Numbered from the stretch's first letter, positions 22,831-53,160 are shown. The stretch: 64,000 nt of DNA from Cyprinodon diabolis (GCA_030533445.1 CM060080.1:8419717-8483716); one strand, 5' to 3'. Numbers and translations: made by a program. The notes: generated by a model from the letters alone, not told the origin.

Positions 22831-23465
22831 TGCTACGTTCAGACTGCGCGCAGCAGGAGCAGCTAAAACGCGCCTGCTGCTCTAGCTGTTTGGTGGAAAA
22901 GTGGGTCTGATGCATGTTGGGTGGAGCTATCCTATCCTTTTTTTTTGCCTGGAACAATGGCAGCTATATTTGCTGTGATCAGTGGATAAAAAATAGTTTG
23001 AATCTATTTTGAAGTGTGAACGTCCTCCTAAAACCATGGCCTGTGCAGTCAGTTCATCCAGGTTACTATCCTGCCTTCAAAGATTATTTCTCTGTGGGAG
23101 CCGCTCAGACCCCCACATACCGGCAGTGCGCTGTCACTGGGAATCCCCAGCAGCAGTCTATGGCTCGGTCGCCTCTACGCGGTTTGCTGCGGCGGCTGGA
23201 AAGCGGTTTTCATGCACGTAATCCAAACTGCAGGCACGAGGATAATAAAATCTAACATGTTTTGCCAGCAGATATTGGCATTCTAAGTTAATTTAGGTGT
23301 TGATAAACTGTTTCAGAGGAATTATCATAGTGCTCTGCATCAGCAGTGCTGTGTCTGTCTCCCTCTAAACGCGCTGCAGGACCTTTTGCTGCGCCTTGAT
23401 GCTTGTCAACCATTGACTTTGCATGTAAACCAGCTGCTTCTGCTGCTTTAGGTGTGAACGTAGCA
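22831..23465 (+). mobile_element. MITE-like DNA element, copy 1
   Basis: The ends are TGCTACGTTCAGACTGC and, inverted, TGCTACGTTCACACC, giving an 11-bp terminal inverted repeat. The flanks TCA and TTA fit an imperfect 3-bp TWA-type target duplication as in PIF/Harbinger elements. The interior is shared with copy 2 (24327-25137) in inverted orientation, including the block around GTGCAGTCAGTTCATCCAG and CTGCCTTCAAAGATTATTTC. Short open frames inside are not recognised. Confidence 0.65.
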
Positions 23466-23689
23466 TTACATTTAGCAAAGAATCAACAATTAAGATGCCA
23501 ATTTCACTGTCATCCGTCTCAGGTGATTTAGTGCACAACAGAAAAATCTGCTCTTTAGTTTCCCCTGGAGGCTGCGCACTGGCAGGTTTGCAGCAGGAAG
23601 GTGTCTTTCTGGAGTCTTGGTACTCTGGTTTCCTCCCACAGTCAGGAAACATGGGTGTTAGGTTGATTTGAGTCTTTAAATTTCCCTTA

Positions 23690-23975
23690 GGTATTAGTGC
23701 CTGGGTGCATCTAAAAACACATTTGTTTAGGATTGCCTTCGACTGTTCTAGTTAAACAGTTCAACTAAAACATATTTTCTTTAATCCAACTGTTTTTAAT
23801 ATTCTTTTTTTGTTTCTGCATTTTTTGTTTTATTTTATTTATTTTTTATTTTTTTATTTTTTCCTACTTGCTTTGATTCTGTTTTATCTTCCTGTATTTT
23901 AATCATGTAAAGCACTTTGCATTGTCTTTGTACTGAATTGTGCTATACAAATAAATTTGTCTTGCCTTGCCTTGT
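23690..23975 (+). mobile_element. LINE 3' tail (L2-like)
   Basis: The sequence ends with TGTAAAGCACTTTGCATTG, GTGCTATACAAATAAAT and a TTGCC/CTTGC run (CTTGCCTTGCCTTG). This is the typical 3' terminus of L2-type LINEs, and of SINEs that share their tails, in fish. No protein-coding part is present. Family identification rests on the tail alone. Confidence 0.5.
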
Positions 23976-24326
23976 GTGTTGCCTTGTGAAGGATTGGCCA
24001 ACTGTCCAGGTGTGTGCCCTGTCTGCCAATAGGTACCAGGCTGATGGCTAGTGGAAAACAATGACGAAACTTCAGCTTGGTGGGGAAAAAAGGTTGTGGC
24101 AGCAACACAAGGCCACACACGCTAGATAAGCTTCAGACACATGACAATCTGAGGAGGGGAACTATTTCCTGTCCTGTTACTGCTGAACTCAAACAGGAAA
24201 TACTTTCTAAACACCCCTGGCTGTAGAAGTCAAACACTGGGGAAAAGATGAAGATGAACTCTAATTGCTGGCTGATGATCCTACAGATTTGAGGCCAAAT
24301 CAGTGTTTGTTGCTGTGGATGTTTAA

Positions 24327-25137
24327 TGCTACGTACAGACCGCGAGCAGCAGAGGCAGCAGAAGCAGCTGGCAGAAGCAGCAAAGTCAATGGCTGACGCA
24401 CATCAAGACTCAGCAAAAGGTCCTGCAGGAGCAGCACGTCTGAGCGGCTGAAGCAGCAGCTGCAGGAGTTGGAAAAACGGAACTTTTGCTGCTGGACGCT
24501 CCACATCAACCAATCAGAGAAGCTGATCTGGGAGCTGGCAGGGAGTCAGACACAGCACTGCTGATGCAGAGCACTATGATCGCTCCTCTGAAACAGTTTA
24601 TTAATGCCTAAATTAACTTAAAATGTAGAAACCTGCCAGAAAAAAAAATTAGCTTTTATTATCCTGCTGCCTGCAGTTTGTACTACAGACCTGAAAAACC
24701 GCTAACATCTATTTCCAGCCGCCACAAACAGTAGGGGGAAACCCCTAAGAGGCCTGCTTCTGAGGCAGCTTCTGCTGGGGATTCCCAGTGACGGCGCTCC
24801 GCCGGTATGTGGGGGTATGGAGCTCCCTCAGAGAAATAATCTTTGAAGGCAGGATGGTAATCTGGATGAACTGACTGCACAGACCATGTTTTCAGGAGGA
24901 CTTTCTCACTTCTAAAGAGATTAAAACTACTTTTTACCCACTGATCACAACAAATATAGCTGCCATTAAAGGCAAAGAAAGGATAGGGTAGCTCCACCCA
25001 ACACGCATCAGACCCACTTTTTTCCACCGCACAGCTAGAGCAGCAAAGATGCTTCAGCTGCGCGTCAGAATTAAACTTGAACAAGCATCAAAAAAGGAAG
25101 GCGTTTTAGCTGCTCCTGCTGTGTGCGGTCTAAGACA
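24327..25137 (-). mobile_element. MITE-like DNA element, copy 2 (inverted)
   Basis: The left end TGCTACGTACAGACCGC and right end GTGCGGTCTAAGACA are a diverged terminal inverted repeat. The element is flanked on both sides by TAA (24324-24326 and 25138-25140), a PIF/Harbinger-like 3-bp target duplication. The interior matches copy 1 in reverse orientation. The 133-codon minus-strand frame 24683-25084 shares VQSVHP-Y-PAFKDYFS with a frame in copy 1 (23016-23255). Both then diverge by frameshift, so coding is doubtful. Confidence 0.68.
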
Positions 25138-25140
25138 TAA

Positions 25141-25611
25141 CTGTTCTCTACTGGCAGAAATCTGAGGAGATCTGAGGCACAACAGTTAAATGCTTATTTA
25201 ATCCATTATAATCACGTGATGCAGGTTTAAAAATGAATTTATACAAGTGCTGCTTCTTTTACTTACTGTAAAAAAACAATAATTCATTATTAATTATAAC
25301 GATTATTCACAACATGGGATCTCAAATCGAGATCCACTTTATTTATTGAGCATATTTAAGATCAATCTAAGTCAACAGTCAACGAGCAGCAAACAGCAGA
25401 AATGATTGTGGCTTTAGAGAGACTTTAAACCAGCGAGAGGACAAACCTGTCTGGTTTGTAGCTTTAACCAACAGAAGCTGCTCAGATGATCTCAGAGTCC
25501 TACGAGAAAAATCAGGGTGGAGCAGGTTAGGAAAAGAATTTTAAAAACATTTCATAGGGACGCCAGGACAGGTGAGACGTCTTCTTGGTGGATTATATGA
25601 TCCCATCTGGT
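25141..25611 (-). other. clec14a: clec14a 3' UTR and flank
   Basis: Two overlapping AATAAA hexamers (minus strand; 25338-25343 and 25342-25347) lie about 270 bp after the clec14a stop. They are the likely polyadenylation signals. Nothing else is recognisable here. Confidence 0.55.
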
Positions 25612-26724
25612 TCATGGTTTGGTCCTCTTCTTCTTCTCACGCCTCTTTAAACAGCATTTCACCACAACAACCACTGCCAGTATTACCAGAAGCACAGCAA
25701 CAACTGCCAGTACTGGGATCAGGACGTGTGATAACGACATCTTGCCATTGGCTGGTGGAACGTCCTGCTCACATGGAGAGTCCTGGTCCGCCCCGCAGAC
25801 ACACCTGTAGGAGCCCTGGGTGTTTAGGCAGGTGTGCTGGCAGGGGCTCCCAGTGCTGCACTCGTCTATGTCCACACAAAGCCCGGAGTCCTCCTCCTGG
25901 AAGCCTGCCTCGCACTGGCAGAGGACGCTGAAATCAGCCAGGGAGCCGTTCAACACTCGCCAAACGGCAGGAACACCTGAACAAACCACGTCCACCTTCA
26001 CCTCGGACCAACACTCCACCAGAACCCTGCTGCTGTTACTGGGATCGGCAGTCAGGGAACGGATGCTGGAATGTTTGGGGTTCTGGTTCTCACAGGACTC
26101 CGGCCCTAATGTCAGGCTGTTGGGCTGGGATGTTGGGTCGGACCTTGCAGTCGGAGGACTAGTTATGGCCGTAGTTGGTTTGGGTTGGGGGTCTGCTGGA
26201 ACTGGTCTCATGGTGGTCTGGCTGATTTCCAGAGAGGGTCCGGGTTGTCCATCCCTTAGCTTGCAGATGAAGCGGTAGGGAGTTTTACAGCTGTCTGGAA
26301 TTAAACCCAAAGTTACCTGTGACTGGACTACCTGTCTCCTCAGGGCTCCACAGAGGTCCTCTGTACAGGTGAGCTTTGGCTCCTTCAGCCAGTAGGTGAA
26401 GCTCAACTCCTGGCTGCCGGTTTCTACCCATTTAAACCCTTTTAGGGGCTTTGAATCGACAGTGCATTCAGATTTGGGCTTTCTCAGCCCAATCCACACC
26501 GTCATGTTAACCATTGATTGGTCGAGGAACTGAAGGATTTCCTGGACCTCATGTTTGGTGGCCATTTGGGGCAGAAAACCAGGGGAGCAGTCCGTCACGG
26601 CCCGGTCAAAGGTCACTTCCTTTTGGCTGAGGATGTATCTACGGTGTGAAGACAAGTCGCAGGAGGCATCGTTCATCAGGAAGACAACCATCCAAAGGGA
26701 ACCCCACCAGCTGCAGAACTCCAT
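25612..26724 (-). CDS. clec14a: C-type lectin domain family 14 member A
   Basis: This is a single-exon, type I membrane protein of the group XIV C-type lectin family (thrombomodulin, CD93, CD248, CLEC14A). In mammals CLEC14A is an endothelial adhesion receptor. The 370 aa contain a signal peptide (MEFCSWWGSLWMVVFLMND), a C-type lectin-like domain at about 22-160 with the WIGL motif, WVETGSQ and paired cysteines, a Pro/Thr/Ser-rich linker, and a Cys-containing segment. There is one calcium-binding-type EGF module (DIDECSTG to CEQD, about 285-321), a transmembrane helix (about 334-355) and a short basic tail. The frame is open upstream to 26868, but the ATG at 26722-26724 directly precedes the signal peptide and is preferred. 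A shorter length than human (490 aa) reflects a shorter linker and tail. Identification over CD93 or thrombomodulin rests on the single EGF module and on linkage to foxa1 and sec23a. Confidence 0.9.
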   Translation of the reverse strand: MEFCSWWGSLWMVVFLMNDASCDLSSHRRYILSQKEVTFDRAVTDCSPGFLPQMATKHEVQEILQFLDQSMVNMTVWIGLRKPKSECTVDSKPLKGFKWVETGSQELSFTYWLKEPKLTCTEDLCGALRRQVVQSQVTLGLIPDSCKTPYRFICKLRDGQPGPSLEISQTTMRPVPADPQPKPTTAITSPPTARSDPTSQPNSLTLGPESCENQNPKHSSIRSLTADPSNSSRVLVECWSEVKVDVVCSGVPAVWRVLNGSLADFSVLCQCEAGFQEEDSGLCVDIDECSTGSPCQHTCLNTQGSYRCVCGADQDSPCEQDVPPANGKMSLSHVLIPVLAVVAVLLVILAVVVVVKCCLKRREKKKRTKP

Positions 26725-27087
26725 TACCACAGGCTCCTCCCCCTCTGGTGATGATGTCACTGCCCGAGTAAACACATCGGCAATATTACTGGTTAGACCT
26801 GTGATGATGGAACGCAGGACGAACCAAGTCCATTTGTCCCTCCATTTTGTTCTCATGGACCTAATCAAAATGATTTTTATGAGACACTGTCATTGAATAA
26901 ATTATTTAATTTAACTCTGTATCAATATCTGATCAATCTGAATTAAACACGGTCTTCAAAGATTTTGGTTCTGCTTGTGATTTTGGACTCAGGTAGAATT
27001 TGACAGATTGAACCAAAATAATCTCTGATGATGGAACTAATTTCCTGGGGTCACATCACCTCCTTACAGTATGGTTGCACATATTCC
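26725..27087 (-). other. clec14a upstream region
   Basis: Presumed 5' UTR and promoter of clec14a. An in-frame open stretch reaches 26868 but lacks signal-peptide character. No TATA box or other motif is assigned. Confidence 0.4.
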
Positions 27088-27140
27088 ATCCATCCATCCA
27101 TCCATCCATCCATCCATCCATCCATCCATCCACCCACCCA
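27088..27140. repeat. (TCCA)n microsatellite
   Basis: Tandem TCCA units that grade into CCCA at the right end. Confidence 0.95.
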
Positions 27141-27164
27141 CCAGTCGGTCCCTTTATCTATGCT

Positions 27165-27997
27165 TGTCATGATCTGGCCTGTTTGCCCCCCCTAATTAGT
27201 AATTCCTTTCACCTGTCGTTTTCCCTCCCTGCCTCAATTATAATTTATTCCTCTCACCTGTTTCCTCTGGTTTATATTCAGTTCAGCCTGAGGATTCAGT
27301 GCCAGATCATTAACTGTTTTTCTGTTAGCCTGTCTGTTCAGTTTATTTTCTTGGTTCATGTCCTGGATCCTGGCATCCAGTGGAAAGAGGGTTTTGTGTC
27401 AGTCTCGTCTCCTAATCGTCCCCTGTTCCTCCCTTGCTGAGTCCTCTGGGTTTTTGGCTCTTTATTCGGGGAGGTTCAGTTTTTATCCAAGTAAGCCTGG
27501 CTCCAAGGTGGAGACCAGTTTAAAGGTCCTGCATCAAGTTCTGGTTCCACGTCCTGTCTCGGCTACCCTCTTCCACTGAGCCTGCTCATCTGCACCTGAT
27601 CCTGTCTGCTCCTGTGCGTGACCACCTGCTCACGCTTTCGGACCCTGTCAGACTCTGAACCCTCCTGGGAGCTTGTGGATGCCTGGAAGTCTGGATCCTG
27701 CCACCTGTTTCTGTTCCTGCCTGATCTGGATCCTGTCCCTGTCTGTTCCTGTCTGTTCTGGATCCCTGACCAGGATCGGCTTCCAGCATGTCCTCTGGGA
27801 CTGCAGCTCTTGGGGACATTCTAGGACTGGACTGTTAAACCAGAGCTCTGTGATTGGGCGGTGCCCCGCTCCCCATCCTGCAGTGTCCGCGAGCCACAGC
27901 ACCGCTTTAGTTTTTGTTAATTTAATAAACCTTTTTGAACTTTCCTACTGACTGTCTCTCCTTGAATACTGGGTCCATCTGTCCTCGTTTCATGACA
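27165..27997 (+). mobile_element. Solo LTR-like element
   Basis: The 833-bp segment begins TGTCATGATC and ends TTTCATGACA, so it has the TG...CA ends and inverted termini (TGTCATGA/TCATGACA) of a long terminal repeat. The flanking pentamers ATGCT and ATCCT match at four of five positions. An AATAAA lies at about 27921. No internal retroelement genes or second LTR were seen, so it would be a solo LTR. It could instead be an unusual DNA element. Confidence 0.6.
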
Positions 27998-28002
27998 ATC
28001 CT

Positions 28003-29814
28003 TCCATCTTGCTGTCTTTTCCAGACTAAGTCTTCATGTCCTAACAGCTGTAACTCTGTCCCTAAGTTCCCCACATGGCTTAGATGCAGTCGATGCCATC
28101 ATCTGGTTTTCCTTCATAGAAACGTTGAAACAATCTGACAGTTTTTTTGTCCATGAAGAGACGACGTTTTGTGAACTGGCGCTATAGAAATAAACCAACC
28201 TGAAATGAATTCCACAGATGGATATTTTTCTTTTTCCGTTAACATCAAATAAATTAGCATCCCTACTTGTTTAATTATGGGCTGCTGCGAACCCTTCCTA
28301 TCAACTGACGGCAGCAGAGTTTATTCAGGTTTATCATAGGGACCAACAAGTAAATGTTTATACTTTAGTTTATATTTTCCAAATCTCAGAAATGCTACAT
28401 GCCTTTGTGGTCCTCGTTCGGCATTATTCGTCAGTCAGGGTCTCTACCAGCCTCGTTCATCACAGGGAAACATTTTCTGGTTCTTCCTTCACATCATCCC
28501 TAAGCCGGGGATCGTCGCAGCTCCTTCAGAGTTACCATGGACCTCTATGGCTGCTTCTTTAGATAGTTTAGGTGGGCGTTGTCCCACACATAGGACAGGC
28601 CTTTGCCTTTTGATCCATTTCTAGATATGACATCAGCGGCTCCGTTTATATGGAGGAGGAGGAGCCTGACTCTTTTCTGATTATCTGCATTCTGCTGTGC
28701 GCTTACAGTGACAGTTTTAGCAAAAATGCTTTAGTCAGAGGAAGCTGGAGGGATGGCCGTCAGGATGAGGAACAAACACCTAAAGAGTCACATGATCAGT
28801 GGACCCTCTGAAAATAGCAGAGGACTCATTCCTCCCCTTTATCCACAGAGGGAAGAGCTCAGTCCCCTTTATTCAACTAAAACATCTCTCACTCTTTGAC
28901 CTCTGACCTCTCTAACTGTGGTTGGCATGACTTAATCTGAACCCGTGTCTGATCTATGGTAGCTGCCTGCCTCTGTCGCTCTCCTCTCCCAGACAGAGCT
29001 ACTGGCCGAGCTTTACTGGGACCACCTGGATCGGCTCTCCTTCAGCTTCTAGACCTGGATTCTGGTTCAGAGCTCGTCTGTTTAGCTGTTCCTCTACAGG
29101 AGCCATTGATGCAGCTAACCTTCTGCTTTTCAATAACATAGAAAGTGTTTATAGATCAGTGCTTCCAGCGAGTCTGCTCCTTCTGCTCTAGTTGGTCACA
29201 GGGTGGTCCCACCTAGCCTGGTTCTGCTGCTTCTCTACTGTCGCTTCATGCTCATCCTGCTGATCCATGTTGGATTTTATTACAGCAGAACAGAGTAAAA
29301 GTTCAAAATTCAACTTCAAAGATCATGTATCATTTTGCTGTCATAAAGGGGTGTGAATACTTTTCTGTGCTCACTGATACATGGTTTTTGCTATCAGAAT
29401 ATTTTGTCCTTGTATGAAAGCCTGAAATGCTTGAATAATCTGATCGATCTGGCTACAACCTGTGAAGAATTCAGCGTGATGAGTTGGTATCCAGTCAAAC
29501 CAATCGAGCAGACCGCTCTGGAGGAGGCACACCGAGTTCGGAGCTCAGCATTTGGCACAAACAGAAAACTTCCCATAGATTGGCTCTGAAACCTGCTTGT
29601 CCCTCTGGCTTTTGCTCGTGGCAGAAGCATGAAAATCTTTACAGGTTTGCATTTGAATGATGCTAACAGTTTATTGGCGGAAGCTTTCTTTCATCTTTAG
29701 TCCAGCTGATCTGATATCAGGACTGATATGGAGAACCACCACGGTCCTCTTCTCTTCTCAGCAGGACATCTACCTCCAGACTGGACTTTCAGGTAAGACA
29801 TTTTTTACATTACC
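28003..29814. other. Intergenic DNA without recognisable gene
   Basis: Mixed-composition sequence with several short open frames, none with family resemblance. Some of it may be old transposon sequence. Confidence 0.45.
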
Positions 29815-30660
29815 AAAATGAAAAAAGCTGTTCCTCCAGAAGGTAATACTATTGTAAAAATATTTGCAAATGCTTTACTCGCCTCCCATGCAAAATGTTT
29901 CCAAACTAAAAAAGGACTGAAGAAACATAATGGAAATAACACCTTGAATATTAAGTCTAAGTGGGAAAGAGAATTGGGAGTAAGACTTACAGAGTGATTG
30001 GCTTTCAGTGTGCATGACGCTACAGACATGTACCAGTTCTAAAAGATGGAAGGAATTCAGATGGAAGTGCTTAATCAGATACTTTATTACACCCCTAATT
30101 ACTAGCAGACATAGAGGAGAAGAACAGCAACATTGGAGATGGAGTGTCAATCAGAACATCAATCACTCTCATGTTTTTGGTCCTGCCCAAAGTTTGCACC
30201 TTACTGGGATAAATCTGTCAGACCGCCGGGAAAATTTAGTGATATATCATCCCCAAAGACCCCAGGACTCTTCTGCTGGGGCTGATATCTGGAGAAGTGT
30301 TTCAAAAAGAAGATGACTATCTTTTTACAATCCAATAAAAAAGCATCAAAAGCAATTGCAAGCAAAAAAAAAAAAAAAGCTATAACACAGCCTTGGCTAA
30401 AGAAACTCCCTCCCCAGCTAGACTGTTTGCAGGAAGTTGTGGAGGAGATTCACTCTTTGGAAGAACTGACATATCTTATTCGTATAAAAGGACATTCCTA
30501 CAACAAACGCTGGACTAAATGGCTGACATACAAGAGCAAGGAAGCATGACTAGGCGTAACATCTTGTAATGTTTTTTTTTCTTCCTATTTAACTGCAAAT
30601 CAGTGCCCCAAGTTCTATTGGTGTTGTTTGTTTAATTGTAATGAAAAATGTTAGAGTATA
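29815..30660 (+). mobile_element. LINE-1-like ORF2 3' fragment (pseudogene)
   Basis: Interrupted plus-strand frames read like the C-terminal end of an L1-clade ORF2 protein. Examples are TSSKRWKEFRWKCLIRYFIT then ITSRHRGEEQQHWR (30025-30150), NINHSHVFGPA, and in 30313-30549 KKAITQPWLKKLPPQLD and IHSLEELTYLIR-KGHSYNKRWTKWLTY. The last block is the typical end of the protein. Frameshifts and stops show that it is dead. The A-rich run at 30366-30378 is internal, not a tail. Confidence 0.65.
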
Positions 30661-32099
30661 AAAAAAGTGACCTTAAATCATTAGTTTTAGTTTTCATGTT
30701 GTTTCCTGTATTAATGGGAAACAAACATCCTTTGAAGCAGCTATAGAAAAAAAAATCATTATGAATTCAGTAATGACTTAGATAACTTTTATTGTAATTT
30801 TGTATACACAGTGTATACGAAATGACAATTTGTTTTGTGCAGCTCTCGTGACATTTCCATTTTCTTAAAGTAAACACCTTAGGTTCTTGTTTCTTACCGT
30901 GAATCGCTCAGCTTCTGATTCACTAATTTCTCTCCTTTCAGCAGTAGTTGACGTATCCTCCAGTCTTTAAAACATCTTCTGGTCTTTCCACCTATTCCTG
31001 TGGACCTCCTCCTCGTTCTCTCCTTCCCAGTAGCTCTGCTGGCAGATTTCTGGCCTCGGTCTTCACAGCCAGCAGCTCCTCCTGGACAGGAAGCGTGTCG
31101 GGTCTAGATAGGCTCAGATGTCTTCCTGCTCAGCTGCTCTGAGACTTTCAGACTGAAACCTCAGTCTGCCATTCAGCCTTTGTTTAATTAGAACAATTAA
31201 CAGCAAAGGACTGGGAACTGGACCTCAGTAGAGGTGCAGGTCGTCTTAACTCTCTAAACTTTCTGTCTAATAATGAATGATCCAAAAGTTCCACTTAGAG
31301 AACCAGTTTCTTTACTGTTTGAATCAGAACCAGTAAAAAACCCATCCTGATGAGCTGGTGCTGCTAGCTTCCAGTAGCAGAGCGGGCTTCATGCTCACTA
31401 ATGGATGCTGGGAAGTATTGAATGTGAACACTGGGAAGGATCTCTGGGTCTGACCAGCATTCTTTCATTCTCTTTCAACAAGCTCACATTGGAACAAACA
31501 GTGGAAAGGCACCAGGAAGCTGATAGTGCAAGTGGTAACTTAGGCATTTCCATGAGGTGCAGCACAAACAATAGCAGGAAGGACGGTCATGGGTTAGAGG
31601 GGGGGGCTTTCTCATGGTTAGCGGGAATGAAGCTGGTGGACAGTGTCAGCACCAGGAGCTGTCCGCCATGTTTGTGGGGGCAGATGAAAATCTGCTGAAT
31701 ATTTCCTGGAGTCTTTGATCATGTTTTACTAAAACCAAAAACTTTGAAGAGTTTAGAATAAATAAATGTAAGAGCAGAAGATGGAGCAGCCATGTTTGTT
31801 GCATTCAGCCAAACATCCATTTCAGCTTAATGCTTGCCGTCATTGTTCGGCTCCATAGAATCAGAGTCCAGTTCTTCATTAACAGACAGAAATGCTAAGC
31901 AGCCTGGAGGAAGAAAAGCTTCTCCTGTTTTAAATGACCTGAACTGGAAGCCCAGGAACCAGGAACATCCTTAAACAAGGGTTCTGCGTTGAACTATCGA
32001 CTCCAGCAGGGGGCTGCGAAGCTTTGCCTCCATCTTTATGGAACGCACTAGAAATTAAATCTATCATTATGAAATAAAGATCTACCTAAATTTTAGGAT
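30661..32099. other. Intergenic DNA without recognisable gene
   Basis: No exon or repeat could be identified. Short open frames only. Confidence 0.45.
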
Positions 32100-32425
32100 T
32101 GATTTTAATGCCCCTGTCCCGCCCCTTCCTGTCTGAGCTGCTTCATCCCTTCATTGTCTCACTACCTTAGATCAGCTGACCAGAGATCTTCCCTTGGCCC
32201 TTAGACAGGTCTCTCTTCTTTAGACCCATTTCTTTTTTTCTTGGCTTTTAACTCAACCTCAGATGTTGACTTTTTCGTATTGTTTCTTTTATTATGGGTT
32301 TTTATTACTACTTTTATACACTACTTTATTGTTTTAATGATTGATTATTTGTATCTTCTGATTGATTGTGTATAGCATTTTGGTCCAGTTGGTTGATGTT
32401 GAAGGATTATAAATAAAATAAATAT
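32100..32425 (+). mobile_element. Probable LINE 3' end
   Basis: A T-rich stretch ends with TATAGCATTTTGGTCCAGTT, GGTTGATGTTGAAGGATTATAAATAAAATAAAT. This resembles the 3' untranslated tail of a fish non-LTR retrotransposon, a modified GCACTTTGG-type block followed by TATAAATAAA. The evidence is limited to the tail. The sec23a 3' flank follows to the right. Confidence 0.35.
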
Positions 32426-33046
32426 ATATATACATTTGGTATGGTACACAACTAACTAAAAACTGAAAGGAAAAATTAAATATATTTCATAATAATGAAA
32501 AAATGATTTGATTTATATTTTCTTTTCCAATCAGAGATTAAACTTAAGGCCTTTTCATTTATTTCCAGCTTTTTTTATTCCAAAATGTCAGCTTTTCCTT
32601 CATTTTTACTGCAACGCTTTCAACTGGTACCACTTCGTCTCTGGGTCTGAGCTAAAGGTGAAGGAAAACACAGAAAACAGTGGGCTTTCCACACACAGCT
32701 TTACTGCAAACATTAGGGGTCGCCATGACAACATGTTGGGTTTCTGAAATGAAAACCGGCGCTCTAAGGAAACCAGTCAGGGTAAAAAACCTCAACTCAT
32801 AAATAGAAACCAAGAGTGTAAACACAAACTATGCCCCAGCTGGAGGTTCTGATGTCCCAGCTAGAGGTTCTGATTCCCCAGCTGGAGGTTCTGATGCCCC
32901 AGCTGGAAGTTGGTGATGGTGAGAGGAGACCCAGAGGGGATGATGTATAACGGAGTCCTGGACCTGCTGCTGAGAGCGGCGCTAACGGAACCAAGGCTTG
33001 TCGTTTGCTTCAGGCAGCTACAGCACAAACAGAACCGGCAACCCGA

Positions 33047-51767
<18,721 letters not shown>

Positions 51768-52109
51768 TCAGAGAACAGCAACCAGCAGGTCTGATGCTGT
51801 GCAGAGAGGCAGGACCAACGTCAATCTTCTCCCTCAGATCATCATCAAAGTATTTATCGTTTCTGACTGATAAAGTTTGCAGAGTGAAAAATTTCTGCTA
51901 GAAGCACAAAATGGTTCAAAGCTGTTCTGGGGAGGTTCTGGAGGGACCACAGCCTGACCCCATATAAAACCACAGCCGTCCGTAAAGATCAGCACAATAA
52001 TCAGAAATAAAACAATAAAAATAATCAAGAATTACTGGAACAAAAAGCAGGAAGACACAGAAACTAGCAGCAGCATTTATTCAGGAGGTTCTACTGGTGG
52101 AGATCAGAC

Positions 52110-52580
52110 CCTAACCTGGACACCATCCTAACCTGGTTATCCTAACCCATTCACCATCCTAACCTGGTTATCCTAACCCATTCACCATCCTAACCTGGTT
52201 ATCCTAACCCGTTCATCCTAACCCAGGCACCATCCTAAACTGGTCACCATCCTAACCTGGTTATCCTAACCCATTCAACATCCTAACCTGGTTATCCTAA
52301 CCCATTCATCCTAACCCGGGCACCATCCTAAACTGGTCACCATCCTAACCTGGTTATCCTAACCCATTCACCATCCTAACCATGTTATCCTAACCCGTTC
52401 ATCCTAACCCAGGCACCATCCTAAACTGGTCACCATCCTAACCTGGTTATCCTAACCCGTTCACCATCCTAACCTGGTTATCCTAACCCGTTCATCCTAA
52501 CCCGGTCACCATCCTAACCTGGTCACCATCCCCTAACCCAGTCACCATCCTAACCCAGTGATCCTAACCTGGTCATCCTC
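52110..52580. repeat. About 30-bp minisatellite (CATCCTAACCTGGTTATCC)
   Basis: Tandem units alternate CATCCTAACCTGGTTATCC and TAACCCATTCAC or TAACCCGTTCAT. The array lies in the inferred 5' UTR intron of sec23a. It is CCTAACC-rich like the 11.9-kb array but has a different unit. Confidence 0.92.
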
Positions 52581-53097
52581 TAACCAGGTTAGAACCAAGC
52601 TGCCGGGTGGGTGGAGCTGTTTAAACCAAACCAGCCTCTCAGCTGCAGACAGAGGAGGACTAACATCTGGACTCTGATCAAACCAATCAATGGCTTCAGG
52701 CTGGAGAACATCTGCTGCAGATGTTTGCAGAACCAGCAGCCATCAGATATATGCAGGGATTAATACTAACCAACTAACTAACCCACATGATGCTCAGCTA
52801 TACTTTGATATATCTGTTCATTTATTTTACTTTAGACAGAATTAATCACACCACGTCATCAACCAGGCTGCCTTTTTAAACTTCATGATCTGCTTCTTCT
52901 TCACATAAACAGCTGATGGACTCCCTGAGATGCCAAACAAATCCTTCATCTCCTGCTGGGTGGCAGCTCCGTGGCAGCTCCACGGAGGCCCCACGGAGCC
53001 AGCAGGAGCCCACGCAGGAGCAGAAGGTGTCCCAGGTGGAGCAGAAGGTCTCGCGGGTGTGGCTGAGAAAGTGAAGCAGAATAAAGTCAGAACTTAC

Positions 53098-53160
53098 CGA
53101 TCCGCTCCTCTCCTCCGACAACCAAGCAAAACAATATGGCGGCGACGTTGCCACGTCAAG
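53098..53160 (-). promoter_or_regulatory. sec23a: sec23a 5' UTR exon and core promoter with YY1 site
   Basis: On the minus strand an exon-like GC-rich segment ends at 53098 with a strong donor (ATCG then GTAAGTTC). Just upstream is CAATATGGCGGC (plus strand, 53132-53143), a near-perfect YY1 site, which is common at the start sites of housekeeping genes and usually overlaps the 5' UTR. Position and orientation fit the first untranslated exon of sec23a. The exact start site is not determined. Confidence 0.55.

Noticed and set aside
25572..25931. 119-codon plus-strand frame over clec14a
   Set aside because: Antisense to the lectin gene, with no domain resemblance.
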